The notes: generated by a model not told the origin, from the letters alone. DNA of 64,000 nucleotides from an uncultured Clostridia bacterium (GCA_934120675.1 CAKOUU010000001.1:1-64000); one strand, 5' to 3'; positions 46,571-54,876 are shown, numbered from the stretch's first letter. Made by a program: numbers and translations.

Positions 46571-47830
46571 TTGGAAAAATTAGTAATAACAGGACCAACA
46601 CCTTTAAAAGGCGAAGTAGAAATAAGTGGAGCAAAGAATGCAGCAGTAGCAATATTACCAGCTACTTTATTAATAGATGGAATTTGTACTATAAACAATG
46701 TTCCAAATATAAGTGATGTCCAAATTTTATGCAAAATTCTTGAACAAATGGGAGCAAAAATTAATTGGACAGATAAAAATGAATTAACAATTGATACAAG
46801 AAATATAACTACAACACAAGCACCTTTAGATTTAACTAGCAAATTTAGAGCTTCTTATTATTTAATAGGAGCAATGCTTGGTAGAACTGGAGATATCGAA
46901 GTAGGTATGCCAGGTGGTTGTAATTTAGGAGCAAGACCTATAGACCAACATATAAAAGGTTTCGAATTATTAGGAGCAAATGTTGAAGTCGGAAAAGGAA
47001 CAATTACAGCAAAAGCAAAATGTCTAAATGGTGCACATATTTATATGGATGTTGTTTCAGTTGGAGCAACTATAAATATAATGTTAGCAAGTGTTCTAGC
47101 AAATGGAACTACAACTATAGATAATGCTGCAAAAGAGCCTCATATAGTTGATGTTGCAAACTTCTTAAACACTATGGGTGCAGACATAAGAGGTGCAGGA
47201 ACAGATGTAATAAAAATAAATGGTGTAGAAAAGTTACATGGAGACGCAACATACTCTGTTGTTCCAGACCAAATAGAAGCTGGTACATTTATGTTAGCAG
47301 CAATGGCTTCAAAAGGAGATTTACTTATAAAAAATTGTATAACAAAACATTTAGAGCCATTAACAGCAAAAATTCTAGAAATTGGTGGAAATGTTGAAGA
47401 TAATGGAGATAGCATTAGAGTTTGGTACAGTAAAAGACCTAACAAAGCAACTATAAAAACATTACCTTACCCAGGATTTCCAACAGATTTACAACCTCAA
47501 ATGGGCGTTGTTTTATCAACAGCAAATGGTACAAGTATTATAAATGAAAGTATCTGGGAGTCAAGATTCCAATATACAGCTGAATTAAATAAAATGGGAG
47601 CAAAAATAACAGCTCAAGGCAAAACAGCTATATTCGAAGGTGTTGATGAATTGTTTGGAGCTCCAGTATATTCAACAGATTTAAGAGCAGGAGCAGCATT
47701 AATAATTGCTGGCATATCTGCAAATGGTATAACAGAAGTTTATAACTTAAAACATATCGATAGAGGATATGAAAACATAGAAGAAAAATTCAGAAAAATT
47801 GGTGCAAATATCCAAAGAGTAAATGAATAA
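46571..47830 (+). CDS. murA: UDP-N-acetylglucosamine 1-carboxyvinyltransferase
   Basis: 419 residues from a TTG at 46571 with AGGGGGAA upstream. It opens with the PLKGEVEISGAKNAAVAILPA block. The PEP-binding Cys is residue 117 in MPGGCNLGARPID, so it is the fosfomycin-sensitive Cys form. Other EPSP-synthase-fold motifs are YSVVPDQIEAGTFMLAA, YPGFPTDLQPQM and TDLRAGAALIIAG. It commits UDP-GlcNAc to peptidoglycan. It ends in a perfect hairpin. Confidence 0.96.
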   Translation: MEKLVITGPTPLKGEVEISGAKNAAVAILPATLLIDGICTINNVPNISDVQILCKILEQMGAKINWTDKNELTIDTRNITTTQAPLDLTSKFRASYYLIGAMLGRTGDIEVGMPGGCNLGARPIDQHIKGFELLGANVEVGKGTITAKAKCLNGAHIYMDVVSVGATINIMLASVLANGTTTIDNAAKEPHIVDVANFLNTMGADIRGAGTDVIKINGVEKLHGDATYSVVPDQIEAGTFMLAAMASKGDLLIKNCITKHLEPLTAKILEIGGNVEDNGDSIRVWYSKRPNKATIKTLPYPGFPTDLQPQMGVVLSTANGTSIINESIWESRFQYTAELNKMGAKITAQGKTAIFEGVDELFGAPVYSTDLRAGAALIIAGISANGITEVYNLKHIDRGYENIEEKFRKIGANIQRVNE

Positions 47831-47851
47831 TTTTTAAAAAATATTGATTTG

Positions 47852-47889
47852 TTATAAATGTTGATATATTAATATATCAACATTTATAA
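47852..47889 (+). terminator. Terminator after murA
   Basis: TTATAAATGTTGATATATTAA and its complement form a 19-bp self-complementary stem with almost no loop. T-run is weak, but position and stem strength support a transcript end. Confidence 0.7.
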
Positions 47890-47931
47890 TATATTATTTA
47901 AAAGCAAAAGAAATAGAAAGAAGAATACATT

Positions 47932-48723
47932 ATGTTTAATTTTTGTAGCCTATATAGTGGAAGCAGTGGAAATAGCTTATTTGTAGAAACAGAAAATACA
48001 AAATTATTAATAGACGCTGGTGTTAGTAGCAAAAAAATAGAAACAGCACTAACAAACCTTGAAGTTGACCCATCAACTATTAATGGAATATTAATTACAC
48101 ACGAACATTCTGACCATATTCAAGGTTTAGGAACATTTGCAAAAAAATTTGATTTGCCTGTATATGTAAATCAAAAAACATTAGATGCAATGCCTAAACA
48201 AAAAGAGAAAATCGCAGAAAAAAATATTAAAACTATAAAAATTGAAGAGAAATTTGAAATTGGAGATATACAAATAAAACCATTTGCTATACCACATGAT
48301 GCAGCAAATCCTTGTGGTTTTAATCTATTCAAAGATAACCAAAAAATTAGTATTGCAACAGATATTGGACATATGACAAATGGAATATTAAAAAATTTAG
48401 AAGATAGTATTTTTGTACTTCTTGAATCAAATTATGATCCAGAAGTTCTTAAATTTTCCAGATATCCATACATACTAAAATCAAGAATAGCAGGTCCAAA
48501 TGGACATTTACCAAACGAAATGGCTGGAAAAACAATAGCACATCTATTACAGTCAGGCCTTAAACAGGCTATGCTTGGTCACTTAAGCAAAGAAAGTAAT
48601 TTTCCAGAACTTGCTTATAAAACAGTAATTGACGAAATCATATCAAATAGCAATTATAATGAAAACTCTTTAAAATTAAGTGTTGCAAGCCGTGATATAC
48701 CTGGATCCAAAATGTCATTTTAG
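47932..48723 (+). CDS. MBL-fold metallohydrolase, YycJ/WalJ type
   Basis: 263 residues. The N-terminus FNFCSLYSGSSGNSLFVE and the metal motif ITHEHSDHIQGLGTFAKK (THxHxDH) are typical of YycJ/WalJ. Further metal ligands lie in IPHDAANPCGFNLF, ATDIGHMT and LLESNYDPEVL. The family is a 5'-3' DNA exonuclease in B. anthracis and is often near rlmH, as here. It is likely cytosolic with two Zn or Mn ions. Confidence 0.88.
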   Translation: MFNFCSLYSGSSGNSLFVETENTKLLIDAGVSSKKIETALTNLEVDPSTINGILITHEHSDHIQGLGTFAKKFDLPVYVNQKTLDAMPKQKEKIAEKNIKTIKIEEKFEIGDIQIKPFAIPHDAANPCGFNLFKDNQKISIATDIGHMTNGILKNLEDSIFVLLESNYDPEVLKFSRYPYILKSRIAGPNGHLPNEMAGKTIAHLLQSGLKQAMLGHLSKESNFPELAYKTVIDEIISNSNYNENSLKLSVASRDIPGSKMSF

Positions 48724-48838
48724 GAAGAAATTATCTGCTCGAGCAAAGTGATTTACAGATAACTTAAGTTATAGCTCTGTTCTGTTTGAGGCATCAATTC
48801 CAAATGAGACATTAATCATAAAAATGAAAGAGGAAAAA

Positions 48839-49318
48839 ATGTTAACAATAAATATAATATGTGTAGGAAAACTAAAAGAAAAATTTTTTAAAGATGCAAT
48901 AGATGAATATTCAAAAAGATTATCTAAATATTGCAAATTAAATATTATAGAACTTCCAGACAAAAAAATACCAGAAAAAACAAATCCAAATATAGAAAAT
49001 GAAATCAAAACAAAAGAATGTAATAATATTATAAATCATATAAAAAAAGATTCTTATGTTATTAGTCTTGATTTAACTGGAAAACAACTTTCATCTGAAG
49101 AGTTCTCAAAAAATATTGAAAATATATCTATGCAGTCTAGCCAAATTACATTTATAATTGGTGGTTCATTAGGTTTAACAGATAAAGTTTTAAGTATGTC
49201 TAATCAAAAAATCTGCTTTTCTAAAATGACATTTCCACATCAATTAATTCGTGTATTTTTATTAGAGCAAATTTTTAGAGCATTTAAAATATCAAATGGT
49301 GAAACCTATCATAGATAA
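48839..49318 (+). CDS. rlmH: 23S rRNA (pseudouridine1915-N3)-methyltransferase
   Basis: The ATG at 48839 is chosen with AGAGGA upstream; an in-frame ATG at 48824 is disfavoured. 159 residues of the SPOUT family: NIICVGKLKEKFFKDAIDEYSKRL at the start, FIIGGSLGLTDKVL in the knot, and the terminal FPHQLIRVFLLEQIFRAFKISNGETYHR. It methylates pseudouridine 1915 in helix 69. It follows walJ, a common pairing. Confidence 0.95.
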   Translation: MLTINIICVGKLKEKFFKDAIDEYSKRLSKYCKLNIIELPDKKIPEKTNPNIENEIKTKECNNIINHIKKDSYVISLDLTGKQLSSEEFSKNIENISMQSSQITFIIGGSLGLTDKVLSMSNQKICFSKMTFPHQLIRVFLLEQIFRAFKISNGETYHR

Positions 49319-49336
49319 TTAATTTTTATACATAAC

Positions 49337-49458
49337 TGTAGGGAAAATATACGTAATAACTTTGGAAGGAAATTATGTGGGACAACAATAAAAAAACTTT
49401 CAAAATTATGCCAAAAATATATATGGGGGAATATGATTGAAGTGATATCTTCCCTACA
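49337..49458 (+). ncRNA. Candidate structured RNA downstream of rlmH
   Basis: TGTAGGGAA at 49337-49345 is perfectly complementary to TTCCCTACA at 49450-49458, closing a 122-nt element. Inside, ACGTAAT pairs with ATTATGT (one G-U pair). It follows rlmH and has no ORF. It does not match a riboswitch class I recognise. The strand is uncertain. Confidence 0.35.
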
Positions 49459-49797
49459 AGATTAAAAACTATTTATAATTTACTGATTTATTTTTTTTAG
49501 AATTATGATTGCTAATATTTTAGTAACCATTTTTTTGACTATAAAAAAAATCGATATAAATAAAATTAATTTAAAAATAATAAGACCTCCTAAAAAATAT
49601 TTTGATTAAAATAAATTTAAATTAATTAAAGTTTTTGGTAAAATTCAAAAAAACATTTTGATTAAAATCTTTTGCAAAATTATTCTACAACAGTTTTCAT
49701 AAAAAGTCAACAAGAAAATTACGACAAAAATCGACAAAAGTGGTTCAACACCGCTATTTAAAGCCTATTTTTATTATCTAAAATATCCATTTTAATA
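49459..49797. other. AT-rich gap with repeated ATTTTGATTAAAAT
   Basis: No gene seen. The near-palindrome ATTTTGATTAAAAT occurs near 49598 and 49652, and ACGACAAAAATCGACAAAAG near 49721-49740 is a short tandem. They could be operators for spmAB or part of its 3' region. Confidence 0.35.
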
Positions 49798-50325
49798 TTA
49801 AAAAATATATTTACACACAATTACACTTGTTATTATCCCAACAAAATCAGCAATTAATGCTGCCCACAAAACAAATCTTGTTTTTTTTATTCCAACACTA
49901 CTTGTATATACAGCAATAGTATATACTGTTGTTTCAGTAGAACCCATTATAACAGAAGCAACAAGACCTATATTAGAATCAACACCAAAATTTTTCATTA
50001 TATCTGTTGCAACAGCTATTGAACTACTACCAGAAATTGGTCTTATTAGCGCTAAAGGCAATATTTCAGTTGGAAAATTTATAAAATTCAAAAATGGAGT
50101 TAAAAAATTAACTGTTAAATCTATAATTCCAGAACTTCTTAAAGCCCCTATGGCAACAAATAAACCTACTAATGTAGGAAAAATATTAAAAACAACACCT
50201 ATCCCCTCTTTTGCACCATCTAAAAAAATATCAAAAACTTTTTTTCTTTCTATAACACCATATAAAACAATAATAATTATCATTAACGGCATAGCAATAT
50301 TAGAAAAAAACTCTATAAATTTCAT
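49798..50325 (-). CDS. spmB: Spore maturation protein B
   Basis: The ATG at 50325 is used (GGAGG about 9 bp upstream), giving 175 residues. It is a polytopic membrane protein with the nucleoside-recognition (Gate) domain: ERKKVFDIFLDGAKEGIGVVFNIFPTLVGLFVAIGALRSSG, and SGSSSIAVATDIMKNFG, GSTETTVYTIAVY. SpmA and SpmB are needed for core dehydration in Bacillus. It follows spmA by about 80 bp on the same strand. Confidence 0.94.
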   Translation of the reverse strand: MKFIEFFSNIAMPLMIIIIVLYGVIERKKVFDIFLDGAKEGIGVVFNIFPTLVGLFVAIGALRSSGIIDLTVNFLTPFLNFINFPTEILPLALIRPISGSSSIAVATDIMKNFGVDSNIGLVASVIMGSTETTVYTIAVYTSSVGIKKTRFVLWAALIADFVGIITSVIVCKYIF

Positions 50326-50406
50326 TTTTATACCAGCCTCCATAAATCCAAAATCTTATTTTTAATAATTTATTTACAACAATTCTTTTATTTAGAGATT
50401 ACAATA

Positions 50407-50986
50407 TTATTTTCCCATTTTTATAAAAATTTTTGTTGCAGTAATTCCAGCAATTGCAGCACAAATAGTTGCTATCCAAACAGGGACTATTATAGCTGTA
50501 GGATTTATTGATCCCATAGAATTTCTTATAGCAATAACAGTAGTTGGTATAATTTGTATTGAAGCAGTATTTAATACAATAAATGTAGCCATTTCATTTG
50601 TCAAAATTTTCTTATCGCTATTTTTCTCTTGCATGGATTTCATTGCTTTTATTCCGCAACGGTGTAGCAGCATTCCCCAATCCCAAAATATTTGCAACCA
50701 TATTCATAGAAATTTCTTCGTAAACATTAGAATCATTTTTTATATTTGGAAATAATAATTTCATAATCGGCTTTAAAAAATTTGTAATTTTTTTCATTAC
50801 AGATGTTTTGCTTGCAATTTGCATTATTCCATTCCACAAACACATTGTCCCCAATAAAGTAATACACAAGCTGACTGCTAGTTCAGTACTTTCAAATATT
50901 GAACTATTTAATTCTTTAATATTTCCTGATAAAATAGCAAAAATAACAGATACTATAATAAACGCAGGCCATAATATATTCAACAT
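50407..50986 (-). CDS. spmA: Spore maturation protein A with a +1 frame break at CGG
   Basis: The two frames join into one SpmA of about 193 residues. The ATG at 50986 has AGGTG upstream. Part 1 has membrane helices and ends at NMVANILGLGNAATPL; the frame then meets CGG at 50656-50654. Skipping the C gives GGA and continues GIKAMKSMQEKNSDKKILTNEMATFIVLNTASIQIIP, the rest of the Gate domain. Bacillus and Clostridium SpmA read ...GNAATPxG(I/L)KAM, so the Gly is expected. Everything else is intact and spmB is complete, which argues against an old pseudogene. See the CGG finding. Confidence 0.88.
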
Positions 50987-51272
50987 AAAAATCACCTAAT
51001 CAATTTTATTATTAAATTAAAATATTTATTACTTTTTACTTTTTTGTCGCTTTTTAATTGACCTCCTACACGATTTATGTTATATTAATGTAAAAGAACA
51101 AAAGCGACATTAATGACATTTAAAATATTAAATTCATTTAAGAAATAAGCTTAGTTTATGTATAAAATTTACCTTTGCAAATTTTAAACAAAATGTTTTT
51201 ATTATAAAAAGTTAAAACTTTACTATAATATAACCATGGGAATTGTAAAAAGTAACATTAAGGAGGGTTAAC

Positions 51273-51527
51273 ATGAAAGCTACTGGAATTATAAGAAGAG
51301 TTGATGAATTAGGAAGAGTTGTTATTCCTATTGAAATTAGAAATCAATTTAATATTGTCGAAAAAGATCCAATTGAAATCTATGTAAACGATTCTTCAAT
51401 CATATTAAAAAAATATGAACCAAATTGTATTTTTTGCGGAACTACAGAAGATTTAGTAGAATATAAAGATAAATTAGTTTGTAAAAATTGTTCTAAAGAA
51501 CTAAATATTTTACATGAAAAAGAATAA
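51273..51527 (+). CDS. AbrB-family transition-state regulator with C-terminal zinc ribbon
   Basis: 84 residues. The N-terminal swapped-hairpin SpoVT/AbrB DNA-binding domain is MKATGIIRRVDELGRVVIPIEIR...IYVNDSSIILKKY. The C-terminus has CIFC (about 52-55) and CKNC (about 71-74), a four-Cys zinc ribbon common in clostridial AbrB, in place of the Bacillus C-domain. It probably represses post-exponential genes. An AAGGAGG site and a following terminator mark it as a single gene; rsmI lies downstream on the other strand, as in B. subtilis. Confidence 0.92.
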   Translation: MKATGIIRRVDELGRVVIPIEIRNQFNIVEKDPIEIYVNDSSIILKKYEPNCIFCGTTEDLVEYKDKLVCKNCSKELNILHEKE

Positions 51528-51532
51528 ATAGA

Positions 51533-51582
51533 AAAAGATGTGTCAAAAGTCTTATCAACTTTTAATACATCTTTTTTTATTT
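51533..51582. terminator. Terminator between abrB and rsmI
   Basis: AAAAGATGT and ACATCTTTTTT with AAAAGT/ACTTTT inside, flanked by T-runs. Serves abrB and the convergent rsmI. Confidence 0.8.
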
Positions 51583-51604
51583 ATAAACAAAAATAAAATA
51601 TTAA

Positions 51605-52429
51605 TTAAATAAATTTTTGATATACATCATTTTTATTCATATTTCTATCTTTAGCAATCTTTTTTATAATATCTTTTTTACTAAAACCTTGATTTTCATA
51701 AATTTTATAATGTTCCTCCATAGTAAGATTATTTAAAGAATTTTCCTCTTCTATTTCATTATTTCCTTCTATTATTAAAACAATCTCCCCTTTTAAATTT
51801 GCAGATTTTTGCAATATTTCATCTATATTTCCCCTAATAAATTCTTCATGTATTTTTGTTATTTCTCTAGCTAAAGTAATATTTCTATTTTTTGATAATA
51901 TTTTTTGTAAATCTTTTAAAGTTGTATCTAATTTATGTGGAGCTTCATAAATTATTATAGTTTTATTAGATTTTTCAATCTCTTCTAATTTCTTTTTTCT
52001 TAATTTTTTATTTAATGGCAAAAAACCTAAAAAAGTAAATTCTTTTGTATCAATCCCTGAACAAATTAAAGAGTTTATCATTGCACAAGCTCCTGGAATT
52101 GGAACAATATTTATTCCCAATTCTATGCATTTTTTTATAATTTCTTCCCCCGGATCACATATACCTGGTGTTCCAGCATCTGATACTAAAGCTATATTTT
52201 GCCCTTCTTGCAATTTTTCAATTAATACATCTGATTTTGTTTCTTCATTGTGTCTATGATAACTTATCATTGGTTTTGATATCTCCAAATGATTTAATAA
52301 TTTTAATGTATGTCTTGTGTCTTCTGCTGCTATCAAATCTGCATCTTTCAACGTTTTTATTGCTCTTAATGTTATATCTTCCAAATTTCCTATTGGTGTT
52401 GCTACTATATATAAAGTTCCTTTTTCCAT
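51605..52429 (-). CDS. rsmI: 16S rRNA (cytidine1402-2'-O)-methyltransferase
   Basis: 274 residues, a tetrapyrrole-methylase-fold enzyme. Start KGTLYIVATPIGNLEDITLRAIKTL, then AAEDTRHTLKLL, SDAGTPGICDPGEEII, VPIPGACAMINSLICSG and AREITKIHEEFIRG are characteristic of RsmI. It methylates C1402 in the decoding centre. It follows the trmN6-like gene on the same strand, the usual yabB-yabC-abrB neighbourhood of Firmicutes. Confidence 0.95.
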   Translation of the reverse strand: MEKGTLYIVATPIGNLEDITLRAIKTLKDADLIAAEDTRHTLKLLNHLEISKPMISYHRHNEETKSDVLIEKLQEGQNIALVSDAGTPGICDPGEEIIKKCIELGINIVPIPGACAMINSLICSGIDTKEFTFLGFLPLNKKLRKKKLEEIEKSNKTIIIYEAPHKLDTTLKDLQKILSKNRNITLAREITKIHEEFIRGNIDEILQKSANLKGEIVLIIEGNNEIEEENSLNNLTMEEHYKIYENQGFSKKDIIKKIAKDRNMNKNDVYQKFI

Positions 52430-52437
52430 TATTTTTT

Positions 52438-52505
52438 CCTTTCTTTTATTATTTCTTTTATTTAAATTATTTATTTATTTATTTATTTTTTTATTTATTT
52501 TTTTT
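52438..52505. repeat. (ATTT)n microsatellite between rsmI and trmN6-like gene
   Basis: TTATTTATTTATTTATTT and related ATTT runs fill the gap and touch the 3' end of the methyltransferase gene. Slippage could change the last codons. Confidence 0.75.
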
Positions 52506-53240
52506 ATTATATATTTTATAAATTTCCTCTGTATAATTTCCATCTTTTTTATAAATATATAAATCTTCCTTAACTTTCAAAAAAGGCTTTGCATTTTTTA
52601 CACCTTTAATTAGCACCAATTTAGGTGATTCATTTATATGTGAACATACAAATCTTATTTCTTTTGGTTCAATTTTATATTGTCTCATATGTGAAATAAT
52701 ATCAACCAATCTTTCCGGCCTGTGAACCATATAAAATTCTCCTTTATCTTTTAACAATTTATTAGATACTTTTATATAATCTTCTAACTTTGCTAATACC
52801 TCATGTCTTGAAATTAATTTTTTTTCTTCTTCGTTTACTATTCCTGTATTTTCTTTTTTATATGGTGGATTTGTAACTATAACATCAAAAGAATTTTTTT
52901 CATATATTTTATCCAAATTAATAATATTTTCATTTATTATTTCAAATTTATTTTCTAAATTATTTAATTTTGAACTTCTTTTTGCCATATCTGCGACTTC
53001 TTTTTGAACCTCTACCCCTATAATTTTTTCTAAATTTGTTTTTCCACATAATAAAATTGATATTATTCCTGTACCTGTTCCTAAATCTAATACTTTTGCA
53101 TTTTTCTTTATATTTTTTGAAAAGTCTGATAACAATACTGCATCAATTCCAAAACAAAAGCCTTTTGTATTTTGTATTATTTTTAAACCTTTAAATTCCA
53201 AGTCATCTATTCTTTCATTCTCTTTTAATTCTATTTCCAT
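52491..53240 (-). CDS. TrmN6-like tRNA adenine-N6 methyltransferase (YabB type)
   Basis: 249 residues, class I SAM-dependent. The SAM motif VLDLGTGTGIISILL (about 49-63), the adenine-N6 catalytic motif VTNPPYKK (about 124-131), and the N-terminal ENERIDDLEFKGLKIIQNTKGFCFGIDAVLLSDF fit the YabB/TrmN6 family, which modifies A37 of tRNA1-Val. The C-terminal residues run into an ATTT microsatellite. Same strand as rsmI. Confidence 0.9.
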   Translation of the reverse strand: MEIELKENERIDDLEFKGLKIIQNTKGFCFGIDAVLLSDFSKNIKKNAKVLDLGTGTGIISILLCGKTNLEKIIGVEVQKEVADMAKRSSKLNNLENKFEIINENIINLDKIYEKNSFDVIVTNPPYKKENTGIVNEEEKKLISRHEVLAKLEDYIKVSNKLLKDKGEFYMVHRPERLVDIISHMRQYKIEPKEIRFVCSHINESPKLVLIKGVKNAKPFLKVKEDLYIYKKDGNYTEEIYKIYNKKNK

Positions 53241-53350
53241 ATTTTTCTCTTTCTTTTTTATTTTATATTAAAATGTTACAACAATTTTAGATAAAAAACA
53301 AGTATTTATTATAATTTAATTTTTACAAATTAGTATATATTTATTTACTA

Positions 53351-53379
53351 TTGACAATAAATAAATTTTATATTAATAT
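53351..53379 (+). promoter_or_regulatory. Promoter of toxin cassette A
   Basis: TTGACA at 53351-53356, a 17-bp spacer and TAATAT at 53374-53379. The predicted leader then has the CCGACTTGCT...AGGAAGGAGG element shared with cassette C. Confidence 0.75.
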
Positions 53380-53420
53380 TAAATCGCCGACTTGCTTAGT
53401 GACAGGAAGGAGGTTATCTT

Positions 53421-53489
53421 TTGAAACCATTCACAAAATTGCTAGCATTATATATAGTTTACTTAATTGTAAAACATTTTGATGATTAG
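53421..53489 (+). CDS. 22-residue hydrophobic peptide, putative type I toxin A
   Basis: A TTG start lies 7 bp after GGAGG. The 22-residue product begins MKPFTKLLALY, has the core YIVYLIVK and ends HFDD, a single membrane-helix length. It shares 12 of 22 positions with peptide C, including LY..YLIVK. The terminator follows 4 bp after the stop. A direct repeat of the start region (TTATCTTT, GAAACCATT, AATTGCTA) recurs at 53537-53567 inside a convergent antisense RNA. The layout is that of Fst/par-type I toxins; the peptide lacks the Fst-family motif. Confidence 0.7.
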   Translation: MKPFTKLLALYIVYLIVKHFDD

Positions 53490-53492
53490 CAT

Positions 53493-53534
53493 AAAAAAAG
53501 ACTAGGATTTGTTTAGCGACACCTAGTCTTTTTT
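53493..53534. terminator. Bidirectional terminator of cassette A
   Basis: AAAAAAGACTAGG and CCTAGTCTTTTTT form a perfect stem with a 15-nt loop; A- and T-runs allow use from both sides, as required for the convergent antisense RNA. Confidence 0.93.
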
Positions 53535-53566
53535 AATTATCTTTGAAACCATTTATTGCAATTGCT
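53493..53566 (-). ncRNA. Putative antisense antitoxin RNA A
   Basis: On the minus strand TTGACA (53601-53596), a 17-bp spacer and TAATAT (53578-53573) should start an RNA of about 75 nt near 53566 that ends at the shared terminator. It contains the repeat complementary to the toxin start region at 53414-53444 (25 of 31 positions), so it can block translation of toxin mRNA A. Expression not shown. Confidence 0.6.
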
Positions 53567-53696
53567 AAATACATATTAGCACATAATTTATTATATGTCA
53601 AATTTTTCAACTTATTCATCCAAATACATATTCACCATTTTTCCATTTATTTAATAATATAGTATAAATATTTTAATAAAAGAAAGAAGTGTTTCT

Positions 53697-53987
53697 ATGC
53701 CAACTTTATATAGATGTGAAAAAAAAAATAATAATACTTGCAAATGCCGTCTGCCTCCTCCTCCACACAAAATTTTAGCACCACCGCCATCACCTCCTCC
53801 AAAACCACCACCAAAAAAGCCATCTCCCCTTAAAAAGAAAAAACTTAATTTTAAAACTTGCAAAAAAAATACAATTAATTCTTTAAATGAAGTTGAACAT
53901 TTTTTAAATGATTTTCAAGGTTTTTGGGATTATGTTAAATTATATAAAAATGTTTCAAATATTTTTAATAGAAAAAGAAAAGACTAG
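53697..53987 (+). CDS. Pro-rich, Cys-containing 96-residue protein in cassette B
   Basis: 96 residues: an N-terminal CEKKNNNTCKC Cys cluster (about 7-17), a PPPP-rich segment with KPPPKKPSP (about 18-46), then a basic, helical C-terminus. It has no clear family and could be a coat-like or surface protein. The ribosome binding site is weak (AAGAAGTG). The last codons (KRKD, stop TAG) lie inside the 5' arm of the GACTAGG terminator of cassette B, so the gene looks grafted onto a toxin-antitoxin tail. Confidence 0.5.
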   Translation: MPTLYRCEKKNNNTCKCRLPPPPHKILAPPPSPPPKPPPKKPSPLKKKKLNFKTCKKNTINSLNEVEHFLNDFQGFWDYVKLYKNVSNIFNRKRKD

Positions 53988-54015
53988 GATTGCTTTGGTA
54001 GGCTCCTAGTCTTTT
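53978..54015. terminator. Bidirectional terminator of cassette B
   Basis: AAAAGACTAGGA and TCCTAGTCTTTT form a perfect 12-bp stem with a 14-nt loop. The arm repeats that of cassettes A and C. Confidence 0.92.
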
Positions 54016-54050
54016 TTGTTATTTTTTTGCACGATTATTTTTTAATTGCT
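53978..54050 (-). ncRNA. Putative orphan antisense RNA B
   Basis: TTGACA at 54085-54080, a 17-bp spacer and TAATAT at 54062-54057 on the minus strand; the start would be near 54050. The 5' region shares AATTGCTAAATA with antisense RNA A, but no toxin peptide lies on the other side. It may be a leftover antitoxin. Confidence 0.5.
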
Positions 54051-54095
54051 AAATATATATTAACACATACTTTACCATATGTCAAATTTTTAAAA

Positions 54096-54635
54096 CTATT
54101 TTCTCACATAAAACTCCTCAAAATCACTAGATGCCTGACCATTAACCAAGAATTTAACCTTATTAACCTCATTTAACTCAGTAACAGTATTAACAATTGA
54201 ATAAATTAAATTATTTTTAAGCATACTATCATCTTTATTATAATTCAAAATCTCAGAAGAAAAATCCAAAGTTAAACATTCTTTATCTAATGAAACATTT
54301 AAAAGTTTAGTATTTTCAGGAATAACAACTTTCAATTTATCATTTTTAGGACCAGAAATTAAAAGCTCAACCAAAGTATTATAAGGTGATTTTATTAAAT
54401 CTTTTACATTTACAAGTCTTGCTTCTGGTTTTAAAAGCCCTGTTTCTTTATCTGCAAAATATAAGCTTACAATTGTTTCCCTTGACTGATCATCCGATAT
54501 TTCTTCCTGTGGTATATATTCACGTTGAATTTCATTATTTTTCTTTTGTTTGACAATTTTAATTGCGAAATATCCTATAACTACAATTAAAATTACTGAA
54601 ATTATAAATAAAATTAAAATCCTTTTATTTTTCAT
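54096..54635 (-). CDS. GerM-domain lipo- or membrane protein
   Basis: The ATG at 54635 is chosen with GGGAGGA upstream, giving 179 residues. One membrane helix (about 4-26) precedes a GerM domain: ETIVSLYFADKETGLLKPEARLV, SPYNTLVELLISGPKNDKLKVVIPE, LLNVSLDKECLTLDFS, and YSIVNTVTELNEVNKVKFLVNG. GerMN-domain proteins function in sporulation and germination and in the cell envelope. It sits between cassettes B and C on the minus strand. Confidence 0.85.
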   Translation of the reverse strand: MKNKRILILFIISVILIVVIGYFAIKIVKQKKNNEIQREYIPQEEISDDQSRETIVSLYFADKETGLLKPEARLVNVKDLIKSPYNTLVELLISGPKNDKLKVVIPENTKLLNVSLDKECLTLDFSSEILNYNKDDSMLKNNLIYSIVNTVTELNEVNKVKFLVNGQASSDFEEFYVRK

Positions 54636-54729
54636 AGCGTCCTCCCTATTTTTAATATTTATACTTAATACTATTATTTGTTTGTCCAAAATATACTAAA
54701 AATTTTTAAGCTAAATATTTATTATATAG

Positions 54730-54758
54730 TTGACTTTTACAAATAAATATTATACTAT
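54730..54758 (+). promoter_or_regulatory. Promoter of toxin cassette C
   Basis: TTGACT at 54730-54735, a 17-bp spacer and TACTAT at 54753-54758. The leader hairpin CTTACTC/GGGTAGG then leads into AGGAAGGAGG. Confidence 0.72.
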
Positions 54759-54800
54759 ATTCATACCGACTTACTCTAGTGGGTAGGAAGGAGGTACTAA

Positions 54801-54869
54801 GTGAAAGAACTACTAAAAGTGTTGAAACTTTATTTAATTTACTTAATTGTAAAGAACTTAAAGGATTAG
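54801..54869 (+). CDS. 22-residue hydrophobic peptide, putative type I toxin C
   Basis: A GTG start lies 6 bp after GGAGG. The product begins MKELLKVLKLYL and continues with IYLIVK, ending NLKD; the YLIVK core is the same as in peptide A. A terminator follows 7 bp after the stop. TACTaaGTgaaAGAACTACT at the start recurs as TACTtcGTttcAGAACTACT at 54923-54942 inside the antisense RNA (the two blocks have the same 11-bp step). The repeat is unlike that of cassette A, so the antisense RNAs should not cross-act. Confidence 0.7.
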   Translation: MKELLKVLKLYLIYLIVKNLKD

Positions 54870-54876
54870 ACAAAAG

